Shown here: piece after piece, positions 35,988 to 53,085 of the stretch
Layout of the letters: each line of letters begins with the position of its first letter
Numbering within the stretch: position 1 is the first letter of the stretch
Assembly: GCF_002078875.1 (NCBI RefSeq)
Contig: NC_034415.1
Coordinates: 18,753,975-18,817,974 of the forward strand
Direction: 5' to 3'
DNA length: 64,000 bases
From: Numida meleagris
Lineage: Eukaryota; Chordata; Aves; Galliformes; Numididae
Notes under the pieces: model-generated
Told to the model about the DNA's origin: nothing
Database searches by the model: none
The model's input: the letters and a program-made list of their open reading frames with translations, nothing else
Translations under genes and position numbers: made by a program

Positions 35988-38900
35988 ACTGAAGATTATG
36001 TCGCACTGTTAATACAAACAATATGGAACATGTATATACTATCATTATTTACATCAGCAGTAAAGTGGTGAGTGCTTTTTGTTTTTTTTTTTCCTTAAAT
36101 CAGAAGAGAAAACTACACACATGCTATGTTTTTCTTTAAAGCCAAACCTAGGACAGTATCTACGCTGTCACCATTAACAGCTTCCAGCTTTGGGAAGAAA
36201 TCACTAGGAAAAATTCAACAGCTTGTTTTGCATGTGCTACATGAACTTGTTTTTTGATGAGCTGCAAATGCTATTTATTAATATCATTCTGATCATGAAT
36301 TAGGAGCTTCAACCACTCAGGTTTAACCAGTGTGGACTGAGTGATCTGTGGACCTAGAAATGAGTCAAGACTGCTGAGAACCTCAAAGAAAAATAAGCCT
36401 ACAATGGGCACAAGACATCTTCTCCAACTATAAGCAGTCCTACTCTCAGGCTTCTTTGAATGTGTACCCACTAGGAAAATATCTGCCCACAATAATTACA
36501 GTAAGTAAGGAATTCATAACTAGGTCATGAATTCAAATAAGCTTTCAGTGGTTCAGGAAAGCTGGGACACAAAAACAACTTAAATTGCATTTTTAGTCAC
36601 ACTGCAGAAAGTTAATCATTTAAATTAAAATGTTACTCGTTATTTGCCATGGTTTTAGAAAGTAAAACCACACACTAAAAAGAGAAGAATTGGTTATATT
36701 CCTTTTATGCTGTGAGTATACTGCACAATGCAGGTTATCACACTGCTCAGCTATAGCACTTTGGATGCAAGAACTACGGCATGCAAAAGCCACACCTGTG
36801 AAGAAAGCATCTGGAACAGAGCTGAGTCATACTACTAAGGATGAAATGCAACAGTGTTCTACTGTAATGTACCAGCAGCGTATACAAAACAGTTTCATTA
36901 CAAATGATATATGCATCTATGACTTAAGGAGTTCTTACCCGCAACAATTCTTATCTTTCTGGTCATTCACATTCTAAATGAAGTAACTGCTTAAAAGGAT
37001 TTTGACTAGAGAACAAAGAACCTGTTTTATAAGATATTACAGGATTATATCTTGCTTAGTCTAATGAAACTAAGGTTGAAAGAAAACAGAGCTGCTCTTT
37101 GTAAGTTTAGTGGTAGTACCTTGAGATCAGCTATTTAAATAAAAAAAGTATTAACAGAAATGAAACTGAAGTTTCCTAGTCATGCTACAAAACAAGACCG
37201 TTTGAGAAAACAGAGGATAAAATACAATTTTCAAGCCAGGAGCTTGAACAGAATTTTGTCTGTGACAGAAAAGGAATGAACTCCACTACCAGATCTTACC
37301 GGCCTCCTGAGAGTACGGCCATACCACACCAAATATTCATATTTTACCTCTGGCACATAAAAAATTGCAACTAGATGAGAGCATCCTATGAAAGTCCACC
37401 AATATCCAGCTCGGTGGATATTGATTTTTCTAATCATGGAGGGCAGCAAGCGTGAAGATAGCTTCTCCTTGATAAAGCAATCAGGCATGACTAACAAGAC
37501 TGTTGCTTGGGTAGGACAGCACTTAGAGTGGGAAAAAAACAAGCACACAGAGTTGCTAGACACAAGGGGAGCAACAGTAGCCCTCTACTTTCAGTATTTA
37601 CACAATAAATGGATCTCAATAAACACCAAGCCACTATGAAGTAGAAAAAAACATCTTAAGACTTAAAGGTTTGGGGAATTAAAACATTTTGAAACACTCA
37701 ATAAATATAGACAAAGAATAAAAAAGGATGTAGATAAGGGTAAGGACATACAATCTCAGTAAAGGCCAAGGAAAACAACCTTTGGAAACCACTGTTGTTT
37801 TTCTCTTAGCTCAGAATGTACGTCAGCCAGTTTGTCTCAAGATATTATTAACACAAAGCATGACTAATTAAAATAAGGTAAATTTGGTTTACACAAGCAT
37901 GGTGATAGTGGCACCTACTAAGTAGAACTCACTCTTGGCCAAATACATCACCACCTCCTAGGGTGCCAATTTTATTTTTGTACAGATCCTACAGAAAAAT
38001 TAATCCACAGCCACTGATAGATTATCCAAAATACAACTGGATCAAGTTGGTGACATTCTCTCCTCCAGTATCTAAGCAAAACTATGCAAGGTAGACAGTT
38101 TTATGTGCATAGCTCAACCAGTGTCTTTACAACCAAGCCAACTATAGACTACTTCCTTAGATATGCTTTGGCTCATTGGCATTGAAGACACAACCATTTT
38201 CAGATCTTTATTTACTCACTGTACTATGTATCAACCTTAGAGATGTCTCCCTACGCCTGGATTTTTGAGCACCTTCTAAAAATACTAGAACTATCACACC
38301 TGAGACTCAAAACACTGCTAACCTCATTTCACCAACTATCATAATACACGTTGCTCATTTTCAGCATTGTTTCTAATGTTTGGACTGATAGTCACACTTA
38401 AAGTAGAGGGTGAATGCTAAAAGAGGACACACAAATGAAGTCTACTTCCACTCCATAAAAAATAAATGGGAGTAAGCATCCACAAAGTTAAAAGACGAAA
38501 GTGATAAAAATAATAGCAGAGACCCAACCCCAGCTACAAAACATGTTACTTCCCTACCAAGAAAACAGGTCATTATTCAAAACCATCTCAAAGCCACAGC
38601 ACTTCCTCAACACACCACAAATAGGCTTTACATAGTTTTCAATTATACAAGGAATACTGGAATAAAACAATGGAATGCTAATATCCTCATGACATCAGAA
38701 AGTCTAAGAATGAACTTCTCTGAAATAACCAAATGGCTTTTGCTGTGTATGGCACTTAAACAACCCTCGGGAGACTATAAAAATATCATTGTCCTCCCAA
38801 CTTCATGAATGTTAATTCATTTCCATGTATTTTAGTATTTAAAGATAGAGGCAAATACTCAGTCACCTGCTGTCTCCCACATAGCCTTTACTAAAAATAA

Positions 38901-40397
38901 TCAAGTGGTTTTTAAAACATAGCTTTTAATGTTTCAGTATTAAAAGTGTGCTTCTTTCTTGCAAATCCTGGATTAATGCTCTCTCTCACATTCTGAAGTA
39001 ATTCCACGTGCTATTTTTTGAAATGTATGCTTTGTTATCTCTCCATTAAAAAAATCATACTAGTCCTATAGTTCTGTATTTTGAGCATGAAAATGGGGAA
39101 AAAAAGTAGTTTGCTGTACACATGCCTCTAAAGGCATATGTACAGGATACTGTACATATACACAGGATACTGCAAATCCTCAATTTAACACTACTCTTCT
39201 TACCTGAAAATGGTTACATGAAATAGTTTCAGTTGCAGAAAGGTGTTTGTTTTGTTTTTTTTTTTAAACAAGTTAGACTATTGTTACAAGATCCTGGATT
39301 ACAAAATTTCAATTCCATTAACTTTTAAAGTAACATACACATATTTTAGGATTATACACTTAAATTTCACAGATTTTAGCTTCTGCCATTATAACAAAAG
39401 ATGAGAGAAAATGAAAAAACAACTTTACACTTTTTACTTAAAAACCACATAAGAAATGCAATACAGAACATATTGGGAATTTTTTAAACAAACAATATAG
39501 TGTTAACAATATGCATAAACATTAAGCAGTTAAGTTTTCCCCTTATGATACTGCTCCACCAATTGTTTAGTTCCTTGTAGATCTATTGCAGTTGTAGGAC
39601 TATAACTGAAAATGTACAGAGATCAGCAGTTGAAAAATTATTTGAACAGTATCTCCCAGAAGTTCTATTTCTTTGAGTAACAAAAATGGAATTTTTATGC
39701 TCATTAAAAAGCTATTGTAAATTGAATCCCAACTTTCATGTTATTTACTTTCCCACAGAAAAGCATTTTTATATGAAGGTAATACTGCTATTTCTTAAGC
39801 TACCTAACAAAGCAGGTAACTACTGAGTTTACACAGTCAAAAGGCTAACAGCAAATCCTATATATTTTCTTCTTACGAAGAAAAACATTCTTTGAAACTG
39901 TTGCTAAAGCACTCTACTAAGATTTTAAACTCAAGCAACAAGAACAAATCTGCAAAGCATTTCTTCCACCAAAATGAAGGGAACCAGCCCTATTACTATA
40001 TTATAAAACTAGACTATTACAGAGGGCTTTCCTTTTCCCTATGCACTTTTTAACTATAAAGATAAGTAAATCATATTCAGAAAAGACTCAATGCAAGCAT
40101 GTAGAAGTTTATGGGCAACCCCTATCCTATTTTATGCCTTGAGTAGACTTCTCTTTAGATAGGACCTGGGATTCTCCTTCACTGAAGTAAAATCTGCATT
40201 GTTTTCCAAGTCTGAACTTGAGATCAGCATGATCTTTAAATATCTGCTCTACAGTACACTTCTACAGTGTTCTTTATTCATCTTTCCACACAAAAACCTA
40301 CTCTATAGATTCAAACTGTCACATCAGCACCACCCACCTTTGGGCTAAGCCTCATTTGCAGAGTGTGGTCCTTAACACTGTCTGTTGAAAATTGCTA
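35988..40397. other. intergenic / possible 3' UTR of the candidate gene
   Basis: No recognised gene. AATAAA hexamers on the plus strand occur at 37138 and about 37604. An inverted repeat with 10-bp arms lies at 39136-39159. A short open block near 36753-36840 preceded by an AG could be another exon but is not supported further. Confidence 0.55.
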
Positions 40398-42030
40398 AGT
40401 CAGTGTCCACAGAATCTTTCAGGTTGGAAGGGACCTCTGAGGATCACCCAAATCTCCTCAAGCATGGTCAGCTAGAACAGGCAGTCCAGGACTGCATTCA
40501 GTTAGGCTTTGAGAATCTCCAGGGACGGAGGCTCCATAGTCTCTCCAATCTCTGTGACCACACTCACAGTGTAAAAACGTACTAACAAAAAAACCCAATA
40601 AACAATATTTCCTTGTGCTCAAGTGGAGTTTAACGTGTATTAAGTTGCCTCCATGCCTCCTGTCCAAACACTGGGTGTCACTGAGAAGAGTCTGGCTCCC
40701 TTCTCCTCATTCCCTCCTTCCAGATACTTGCACACATTGATAACATCCCTCTGAGCTTTCTGTATTCCAGACTGAAGAGTTCCAGTTCTCTCAGTCTCTC
40801 ATAGACTTGTTCCATCAAGCCACTGTCTTCCTTCTACTTGGGAGACTACAACCGGACACAGCATGCCAAATGCAGCCCCAGTAGTGAGGAGTAGGAAAGA
40901 AGGATTATCTCCCTCACTCTGCTTGCAAAGCTTCCCAGTGCAACTCAGGATACCATCAGCCTGTTTTGCAGCAAGGATGCATGGCCAGTCTGCTGTCTGC
41001 CAGGACCTCAAAGCCCTTTCTCAACAAAATTGCTTTGCAGACAGTGAGCCCCAAGGCCATACTGGTGCCTAGGTAATTCTTCAGGGAGCAAGATTTTTAA
41101 CTCATTAGACTCTTCCTCTGTACAGTTCTTTGGACCAAAGCCCCTCTTAAGACCAGCACAATCAACATGGTGTTATCAGCCACTCCTCACCATTCAGTAT
41201 GACGTGCAAACTTACTGAAGGTGCATTCCATGCCATCATCCAGGTCTTTAGCAAAGATGTTGAATTGTACTGGCCACAGTATTCAGCCTTTGTGCACTCC
41301 ACTAGTGACTTACCTCCAAGTGGACTTTGTGATACTGATAACAAACCCACTGTGCCCACTCATTCTGTCTCTTTTTAATTCATCTCACTATCCACTTATC
41401 TATCCTGTACTTCGCCAATTTGCCTACTAAAGTCAAGGTAAAGAACACAGACTGTTTTCCCACTGTCCATCAAGCTAATCACCTCACTGTAGACTGAAAT
41501 CAAGTTGGTCAAGGATGATTTCCCTTTTCTAAATCTTTCTTCAATCACCTTACTATCTTCCATGTGCTCAGAAATGCTTTCTGGGAAGATACTCTTCCTC
41601 ATCTTCCCAGGGACTGCATTAAGGCTGACAGTCTTGTGTCTTCTCTTGTTTTTCTTGAAGATAGGAGTGATACTTGCTTCTTACCAGTCTACAGAAGCCT
41701 TTCTTAAAGCAAAACTAAGAGGCCTTGCAATGGCACTAGCTAGATTCACTTCTGCAGGTGTCATGGACTTCTGTATATCTGGCTGAAATGCACCTCTATC
41801 TTGGTTCACTACCACTGAGACTACCTCTTCCTTGTTTCAGGATTCCCTTCTAGTTTCAGGGGGTGGGACTCCTGGTAAAGACTGTTTTACTGGTAAAGAT
41901 TGAGGTAAAGAAGGCACTGAGTACCTCAACCTTCTCCATTTGTCACCCAGTTTCCCTGTCCCATTTGACAGCAGGCCCACACTTGCTGTATATGTACTTG
42001 TAGAATCCTTTCTTGCTGTTCTGCCTGAAG
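40398..42030 (-). mobile_element. long diverged CR1 LINE with reverse-transcriptase remnants
   Basis: About 1.6 kb of CR1 in minus orientation. The 3' tail is at the low-coordinate end ('aggttggaagggacctctga' near 40420), followed by the 'ccagactgaagagttccagttc' block near 40768. The reverse-transcriptase region covers about 41200-42010 ('ttactgaaggtgcattccat', 'caagttggtcaaggatgatt'). On the minus strand, 41602-41396 still reads part of the RT domain (KSSLTNLISVYSE, VCVLYLDFSRQ). Frameshifts and stops make it inactive. It lies just downstream of DNAJB4. Confidence 0.9.
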
Positions 42031-42675
42031 CATGAGGAACTACACAACAAATGGCTACTTTCTCCTCAAGCTACATGCCCTTTCCTAGACTTGCAATGTA
42101 GTTCTCTCACATTCTGAGGCAACAAAGAAGATGCTTTCATTTCACTGGGGGGCAATTTAGGAGTCCAAGCCAATTCTTCCAGTTTACGCTTTGTGCAATG
42201 GAAAGCAACATGCCAAACAGTATCTTTACTGCTTTGTAATTTAAAATATTCACATGTGTACATTTCCACTACTATGTCCAATTTCTGTATAAACTGTTAA
42301 CATTATAGATAGAGTAGGGATATAAGAAATAAAGCACTTGGTGGCTCAAGTACTTTATCAGGAATATGCATTGGCTTTGTAAGAACTGACTACACTTTAT
42401 ATTAAGCAAAATACTGAATAAGCTTTTCTGATTAGGAAGACCTAAAATAAAATGAGTGGTTTTCCCTGTAAATTATACTGCAGAAGTCATCTGCATGACT
42501 TGTACTTAACTCTTTTCTTCTCATGCAGCATTACAGTATTTCCCCCCACCCAACCCACAAACAAAAAAAACAACAAATATTCCACTAGTTGTTATACATT
42601 GCACTTTTAAAGCACAGACTTGCCAGTCTTCTGCATTTCCAGTGTCCTGCTTAAACAGCTGACATAGTCTTTATT
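42031..42675 (-). other. DNAJB4: DNAJB4 3' UTR / flank
   Basis: Unique sequence between the DNAJB4 stop codon and the CR1. An AATAAA lies directly after the stop (42675-42670). No other AATAAA on the minus strand was noticed before the CR1, with the next seen near 40279-40274. The true 3' end is not determined. Confidence 0.5.
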
Positions 42676-47681
<5,006 letters not shown>

Positions 47682-47756
47682 CCTCAGTGTTACAGGAATT
47701 CAGATTTTCCTTGTTATAAAGAAACCAGTATCCAGTGTCTCAGCAATGCAGAGAAG
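47682..47756 (-). other. DNAJB4: DNAJB4 5' UTR, part of the first coding exon
   Basis: A strong acceptor (polypyrimidine stretch then TTCTCTAG) ends at 47757, 75 bases before the ATG. The leader of this exon is therefore spliced to an upstream non-coding exon that I cannot place with confidence. Confidence 0.7.
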
Positions 47757-50700
47757 CTAGAGAAGGAAAAATAACAATCAAATTTGGAAATTAAATATAC
47801 AAAAAAAAAAATCAAACTCTGATACGTTAAAGAAGCACTAGATAGCCTATCCGTATTTCATTCCTTCCACTATTGCTCACTTATAAATAATTATACACAT
47901 AGGACAAGACACAGCCCTCTTTAGAGTCCTCCCATCTAAACTACGTGTCTCCGGCACTTTCTAGAACGACAAATACTACAGGGCGTCACTTCCCAGACTG
48001 CCCCTGCTGAACAGTCCGCACAGTTCATTTGCTCTCAAGCACGCACACACACAGAAACTGTTGAACTATTTCCTCCCTCCTCCAGCAACGAGAAAGTTTA
48101 AACGATTAACAGTGCAGTGCCTTTCACCAGCAGGGATGAACCCAACCAGGTCTAAAAGACATAACCACTTGTCAGTGGTTATTCAGTAACTCACATGAAA
48201 TAGTAACAGCATTTTACTTCACTGTTTCTGTAGACAGCTGTACGTACAACTGCCTTCTGAACATATAATCAACATGGATTTGTACACTTTCCAGCAAGGA
48301 CTGCGAAGTATTTAACATCTAAGCTAACTACAAAGCTTCAGAAAGACTAACTGCATTTCTGTGAAAATAAAATTAACCCACTCTCAACTGCAGTTGACTG
48401 CAGCTAAGTACCACTAAGCAGTAAATCAAACATGAAAGAAACCTTAAAAAAAAAAAAACTAGAAGCAGATCAAATGTGTGAGTATTTTTTCTTCCCCCCT
48501 CATTGGCAATAGCAAGCCAATGCGAGTATCGCAATATGTCCAGCTAATATTAGTACTGTCAAATGAAAGCTAACAGAAAAATACCTGATTCCTGCACATC
48601 TCTTTTACAACATGTTGTTCAAATTCTAATTTTTAAGGTTTCCTAATGCTCTGCAGAGGGAATGGTAGTTTCAGACTGTCTGATTTCTTTCAGTTGTTAT
48701 GAAATTATCCTTGTTTGTCAGGATGGTAACAAACTTTAAGACTCACTACTGTAGGTTGAAAAATACTCCTTCCTGGAGAAAAATAGTATTACAATACGCC
48801 AATTTTAGTCATATCTGGAACTTACTCATAAGAAAGCATCTCTTAGACTCAAACTACCTTCCCTATAGCTCTGCTATAGGGTATGTATCAACTAAAGGAC
48901 CCTCAAACTCAAGAAGAGAATGCTAAACTTTAGATTAACTGGTTTTGTCCCATTAAAGAAAACAGCTTCTCACACTGTTTTCCAGAATCTGCTCTAACTT
49001 AAAAGGAGGCCAAACAGAGAAGATTGAGAATTTCTTCTACAACAGAGAGTACTATAAGAGATACCTCACCCCCACTATGTCATCACCCTATTCCCCACAT
49101 TGTATCCGTTCTTTCTTACTGTGCTAGATTTGGCCAGACTCCTTCAATGTACATGGGATTTGCTTAGGCATGAATTTTGCACACCTGTAATTAATATTTC
49201 AAATCCAACAGAAGTCAAAGGGCATTGAGAAATCTGATCTGTTTGTCACCAAATCTCTAAGGACTGATTAAAGTCTTTGCAACGCTGGAAGCCACAAGGT
49301 TACAGAATCAATTCTCTACGCAGCTGAAGGAATAATTTATTGTTGAGCTCTACGTGGAATAAAGCTAGTCTTCTACTAATTACCCTTTTCACCCTATCTT
49401 TCTTTAAAAAAAAACACACTGATTTTGTTTATTTACTATTCCACATAACCTCTTGTAGATCCATGCCTTAAGTTGAGGATTTTTGTGCTATCAAATCCTT
49501 AAGGCAAGAGGGGTATAACAGGTTGAATTAAAACAACACCGAAACCAATTTCATTCAAAACATACTACTGCTCCCTAAGAAGGTACTTCATTTACGTACA
49601 TTTCAGCGGGCAGCTTTAACTTTATTATGCTCAAGAAATAGCTGCAAATGTGACAACTCACCATCTAAACCCAGTAGTGACGGTCACTCTGAAGAACAAT
49701 AGCAAACTTCATCACTACTGATAAAACAAGATTCAGCACAGCCTTAAGTCCTCTTGCAGAACTAGCAGTACAAGGAGTCACTATGCTCAGCCATGCTCCC
49801 ATTGCATGGTTTGAGCAACCACAGTGAAATCACACCTTACAACACTTGCAGTGCACTGAGAAGGACCACACGTTTTTTGTGCGACCATGGTAACGTATCA
49901 TAGAATTGTCAGAACAGCAGTAACTCAGACTAGTCTCAGGTTTATCTTCCATTAAGTTTTTCCTAACCTCTGGTCAATGGAAGTAGCAGAGTGTGTATAC
50001 ACTAGATTTAAAAGCAAAGTATAAAGACTTTCTCCCCTGCTGACAATATTTCATTAAATATTATCTTTTATTTTAATTATCAAAAGAATATCTAAGGAGT
50101 TGCAATAAGCACGGCTTACACTGCCCCTTGCCATTTTTGTAGGACATAGCAATCAATTTCCCATGTTTCATTAAAAGATACAATAGTCAGCATTTCTCCT
50201 TAAATCAAAAGCTTCTTCCACTCAGGCATCAGAACTTAAGAAGTCACACCGAGACATTTTGCTGACAATCACAGTGAGTAACAGTTCAGGCATCCTTTTT
50301 CCCCCTACAGAAAGGAACACGCTCCCCTGGCACTAGTGCCAAGTTATACCCTAATTAGGTAAGTTATTCTCTAAAAATGATAAGATTGAAGATTCTGAGT
50401 GAGATACACAGCAATGACTACTGCTACTTCTACTGCCTACTTGATGGGACAAGTGGAACACGAGGTTCCGTAAGCTACACTCCTTTCTCTCCTTACTTTC
50501 TATGTTTTTATCATAGAGATCTTCTGTTATTTAACCTACATTCCCTTCAGCATTATTAACAATAAAATCCTTCGTGGACTGTCCATAACAAGAACTTCTG
50601 GCACTGCAGCTCCTTCAAATAAACACAGGTGAACAGGAAAGAGAACCGTTATTGAAAAACCTCCTACATTTGTTTTTAATGCTATAATCTTACCTGCTAT

Positions 50701-52917
50701 GTCACCATAAACACAGAATTACGATTATTTTTAAAACATTAACTGTGTAAAGATTCTGCTTCCCATATGTTGAGTTAGTTATGATTCGGGTTTTTTAATG
50801 CCTGAAGGAATATCCTGTACACAGATAAAGAAGTGATCACCTAGGGTGGGACAGATTAATTCATTTATGGGATCATTTAGTTCTTTACAAGTTTCTGCCT
50901 TTCTAGTTCAAAATCTCTGAGGACCAACTCTGGGCATTTTGTCAGCAAGTGCTTCCCAGAGTCCTTGCAATAGAGTAACACCTTTCTTCTGAGGTTAGCA
51001 TTTGGGTTGGAATACCAGGAGGTACCTACCCTGCTTGCATACCTCCTGCTCATGCCCACAATTCTAGGTGCAGCACACTGGGATGCCAGCTCACCTTCTA
51101 GTTGGACTTGTACATGAATTTTGCCTAAGGAGCACTACCACCACACAACCTGATAGAACTCACGTCACATACAAGGAGCTGAGGCCAGCCTTGGCTACAA
51201 GCCAGCAGTACCGCATCCTGCAACTCACTGATGCCTCCAGAAGCACGCCACTAAACTAGGTAGCTATAGAAATCAGTAAAATAATCATCTAACGCTTTGA
51301 TTCAGAATGCTCATGAACAAGCTCTAAGCAAATTCTCAAACATACATCTCCAGTAATAAACTTGTCTATGACACCACCTCACACGCGCCATACAATTTGC
51401 CAGTTAGCTACCATTCTCCCTCATTCTACCGTATCAACGTTTCTGAATGATATACTGCATAAAGAATCAATTAACCATCAGCTTTTTGTTTACACAGTCA
51501 GATGCAATAGCTGTATTCAATCACTGTCATATCAAATAGCATTTAAGAAAATATTGCTTAGTCAATTCTGGAAAACCGTTTTCTGCCAAACTATGCTCAA
51601 TGATCACAATACTACAAGAAATATCAACATTAACTGCAAAGTTTAGACTCCAGTAGAATTTCCTCTTCCTTCCAAATGCCTCATTCCATCGTGGGGAAGG
51701 ACTAAAAAAAAATTGAATATTTCAAACGCCTGTGCAGCATGTGAAATTTCAAATATTGAAGAAATACCTCAAACAGCTTATGTGATGAATCCCAACTGTT
51801 ATAAAGTATTAGCCTGTATGTACTTTACATTCATATACTTTCAGACAGCACATCATTTGGTAGACATGAATGAAAATAAGTTCTGAAACAATGCTCAGCA
51901 TGAAAAAGAAAACTGCTGCTTCAGAAGTATGTTAAGCATTCATATATACATAGGTTCTTCAGACATCCTCTACACAAATAGTCCTATTAGCTTTTACTCT
52001 AAAGCATGTATACAGACTAGGTATTAGCAACGCTTGACTATATGATTCCATTAACATCAAATGAAGTCAGCTTCTGATGCTGCGTATATCACACTGACGT
52101 ACATTAGACTGGGACTTCAAATTCCAGGTTAACCATAAATTAGTACCAGGTAAAAGGTTAGTTTAAGGAAAAGCTTCTAAGCAGAACTGTACCATTCCTT
52201 GAAATATCTGAAGTTGAATAAAAATGCTCATATCTCTTTCCAATTAAGGCTTTTAAAAAAAATTAAAAAATAAATTCCTCACATCTTAAAACCTCAGACA
52301 AAACTGCAAGACAGGACTAGATCACAGAACAAGTTGACGAGCAAACAAAACCACAAAGGCAAATTCCAGACAGATCACAACTATAAATATACATGCACAC
52401 ATAAATGTCAAAGCAGAGGAGCCAAATCTCTACCCAGAAAAAACTCGTTCACAATTAAGTAGTATAGTATTTGCAAACCCATGAGAATGAATGCAATAAA
52501 TTAACATCTGCCTAAAAGGGGTTTGAAGAAAGCAAATCTGTATATAATAGTAAGTTTTCTGTAAGACCATCCATCATCTTCCTAACATTCTGGCAATGAC
52601 TTTTCTCCTCACCACCTTTAACAGCATGTAGCCATTCTCTGAGCTATGTTTATGCTTTGGGACTGTGAATGCGGTTTGTATGTCTAAGATCTTATGCACA
52701 AATGCACTAAGCAGTGTTTCACCACAGAAGCGTGCAGTAGTTGGTCTCATCTACAGAAATAAACTTCAGTGTCCGCAACAGAAGAAACAGTAGATGCATG
52801 TAACGAAACGTGACAAGTGACACTTCCAGAGTGTAAACAGTTCTTTCTAACCAAAGGCGCAGGCTTCATTTAGTCATTAACATCATATCCAAGTAACTGC
52901 CCAGAAATTTCCTGGAG
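47757..52917. other. DNAJB4 upstream or first-intron DNA
   Basis: No coding exon recognised. A slightly CpG-richer patch near 47930-48060 holds TTCTAGAA (47959-47966), half of a heat-shock element, and might mark a proximal promoter. The rest is AT-rich unique sequence. Confidence 0.5.
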
Positions 52918-53085
52918 TGAATCACAGAATGTCCTGGGACCTTAAAGATGGTCTAGTTCCAACACCCTGCCATGGGCTGGTTACCACCCACTGAACGGAT
53001 CAGGCTGCTCAGACCCCACCCAAACTGGCCTTGAATGCCTCCAGGGATGGAGCACCCACAGCTCTCCGAGCAACCTGGGCAAAAT
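52918..53085 (-). mobile_element. CR1 LINE 3' fragment
   Basis: Minus-oriented CR1 tail: 'aatcacagaatgtcctggga', 'ccttaaagatggtctagttc', 'cttgaatgcctccagggatg' and 'cacccacagctctccgagca'. About 170 bases, truncated. Confidence 0.9.

Noticed and set aside
49895..49925. Possible CR1 tail ('tatcatagaattgtcagaac')
   Set aside because: Too short and diverged to support.
50877..51059. 60-codon minus-strand frame with basic, coding-like composition
   Set aside because: No splice or start context and no recognised family; length is within chance expectation.
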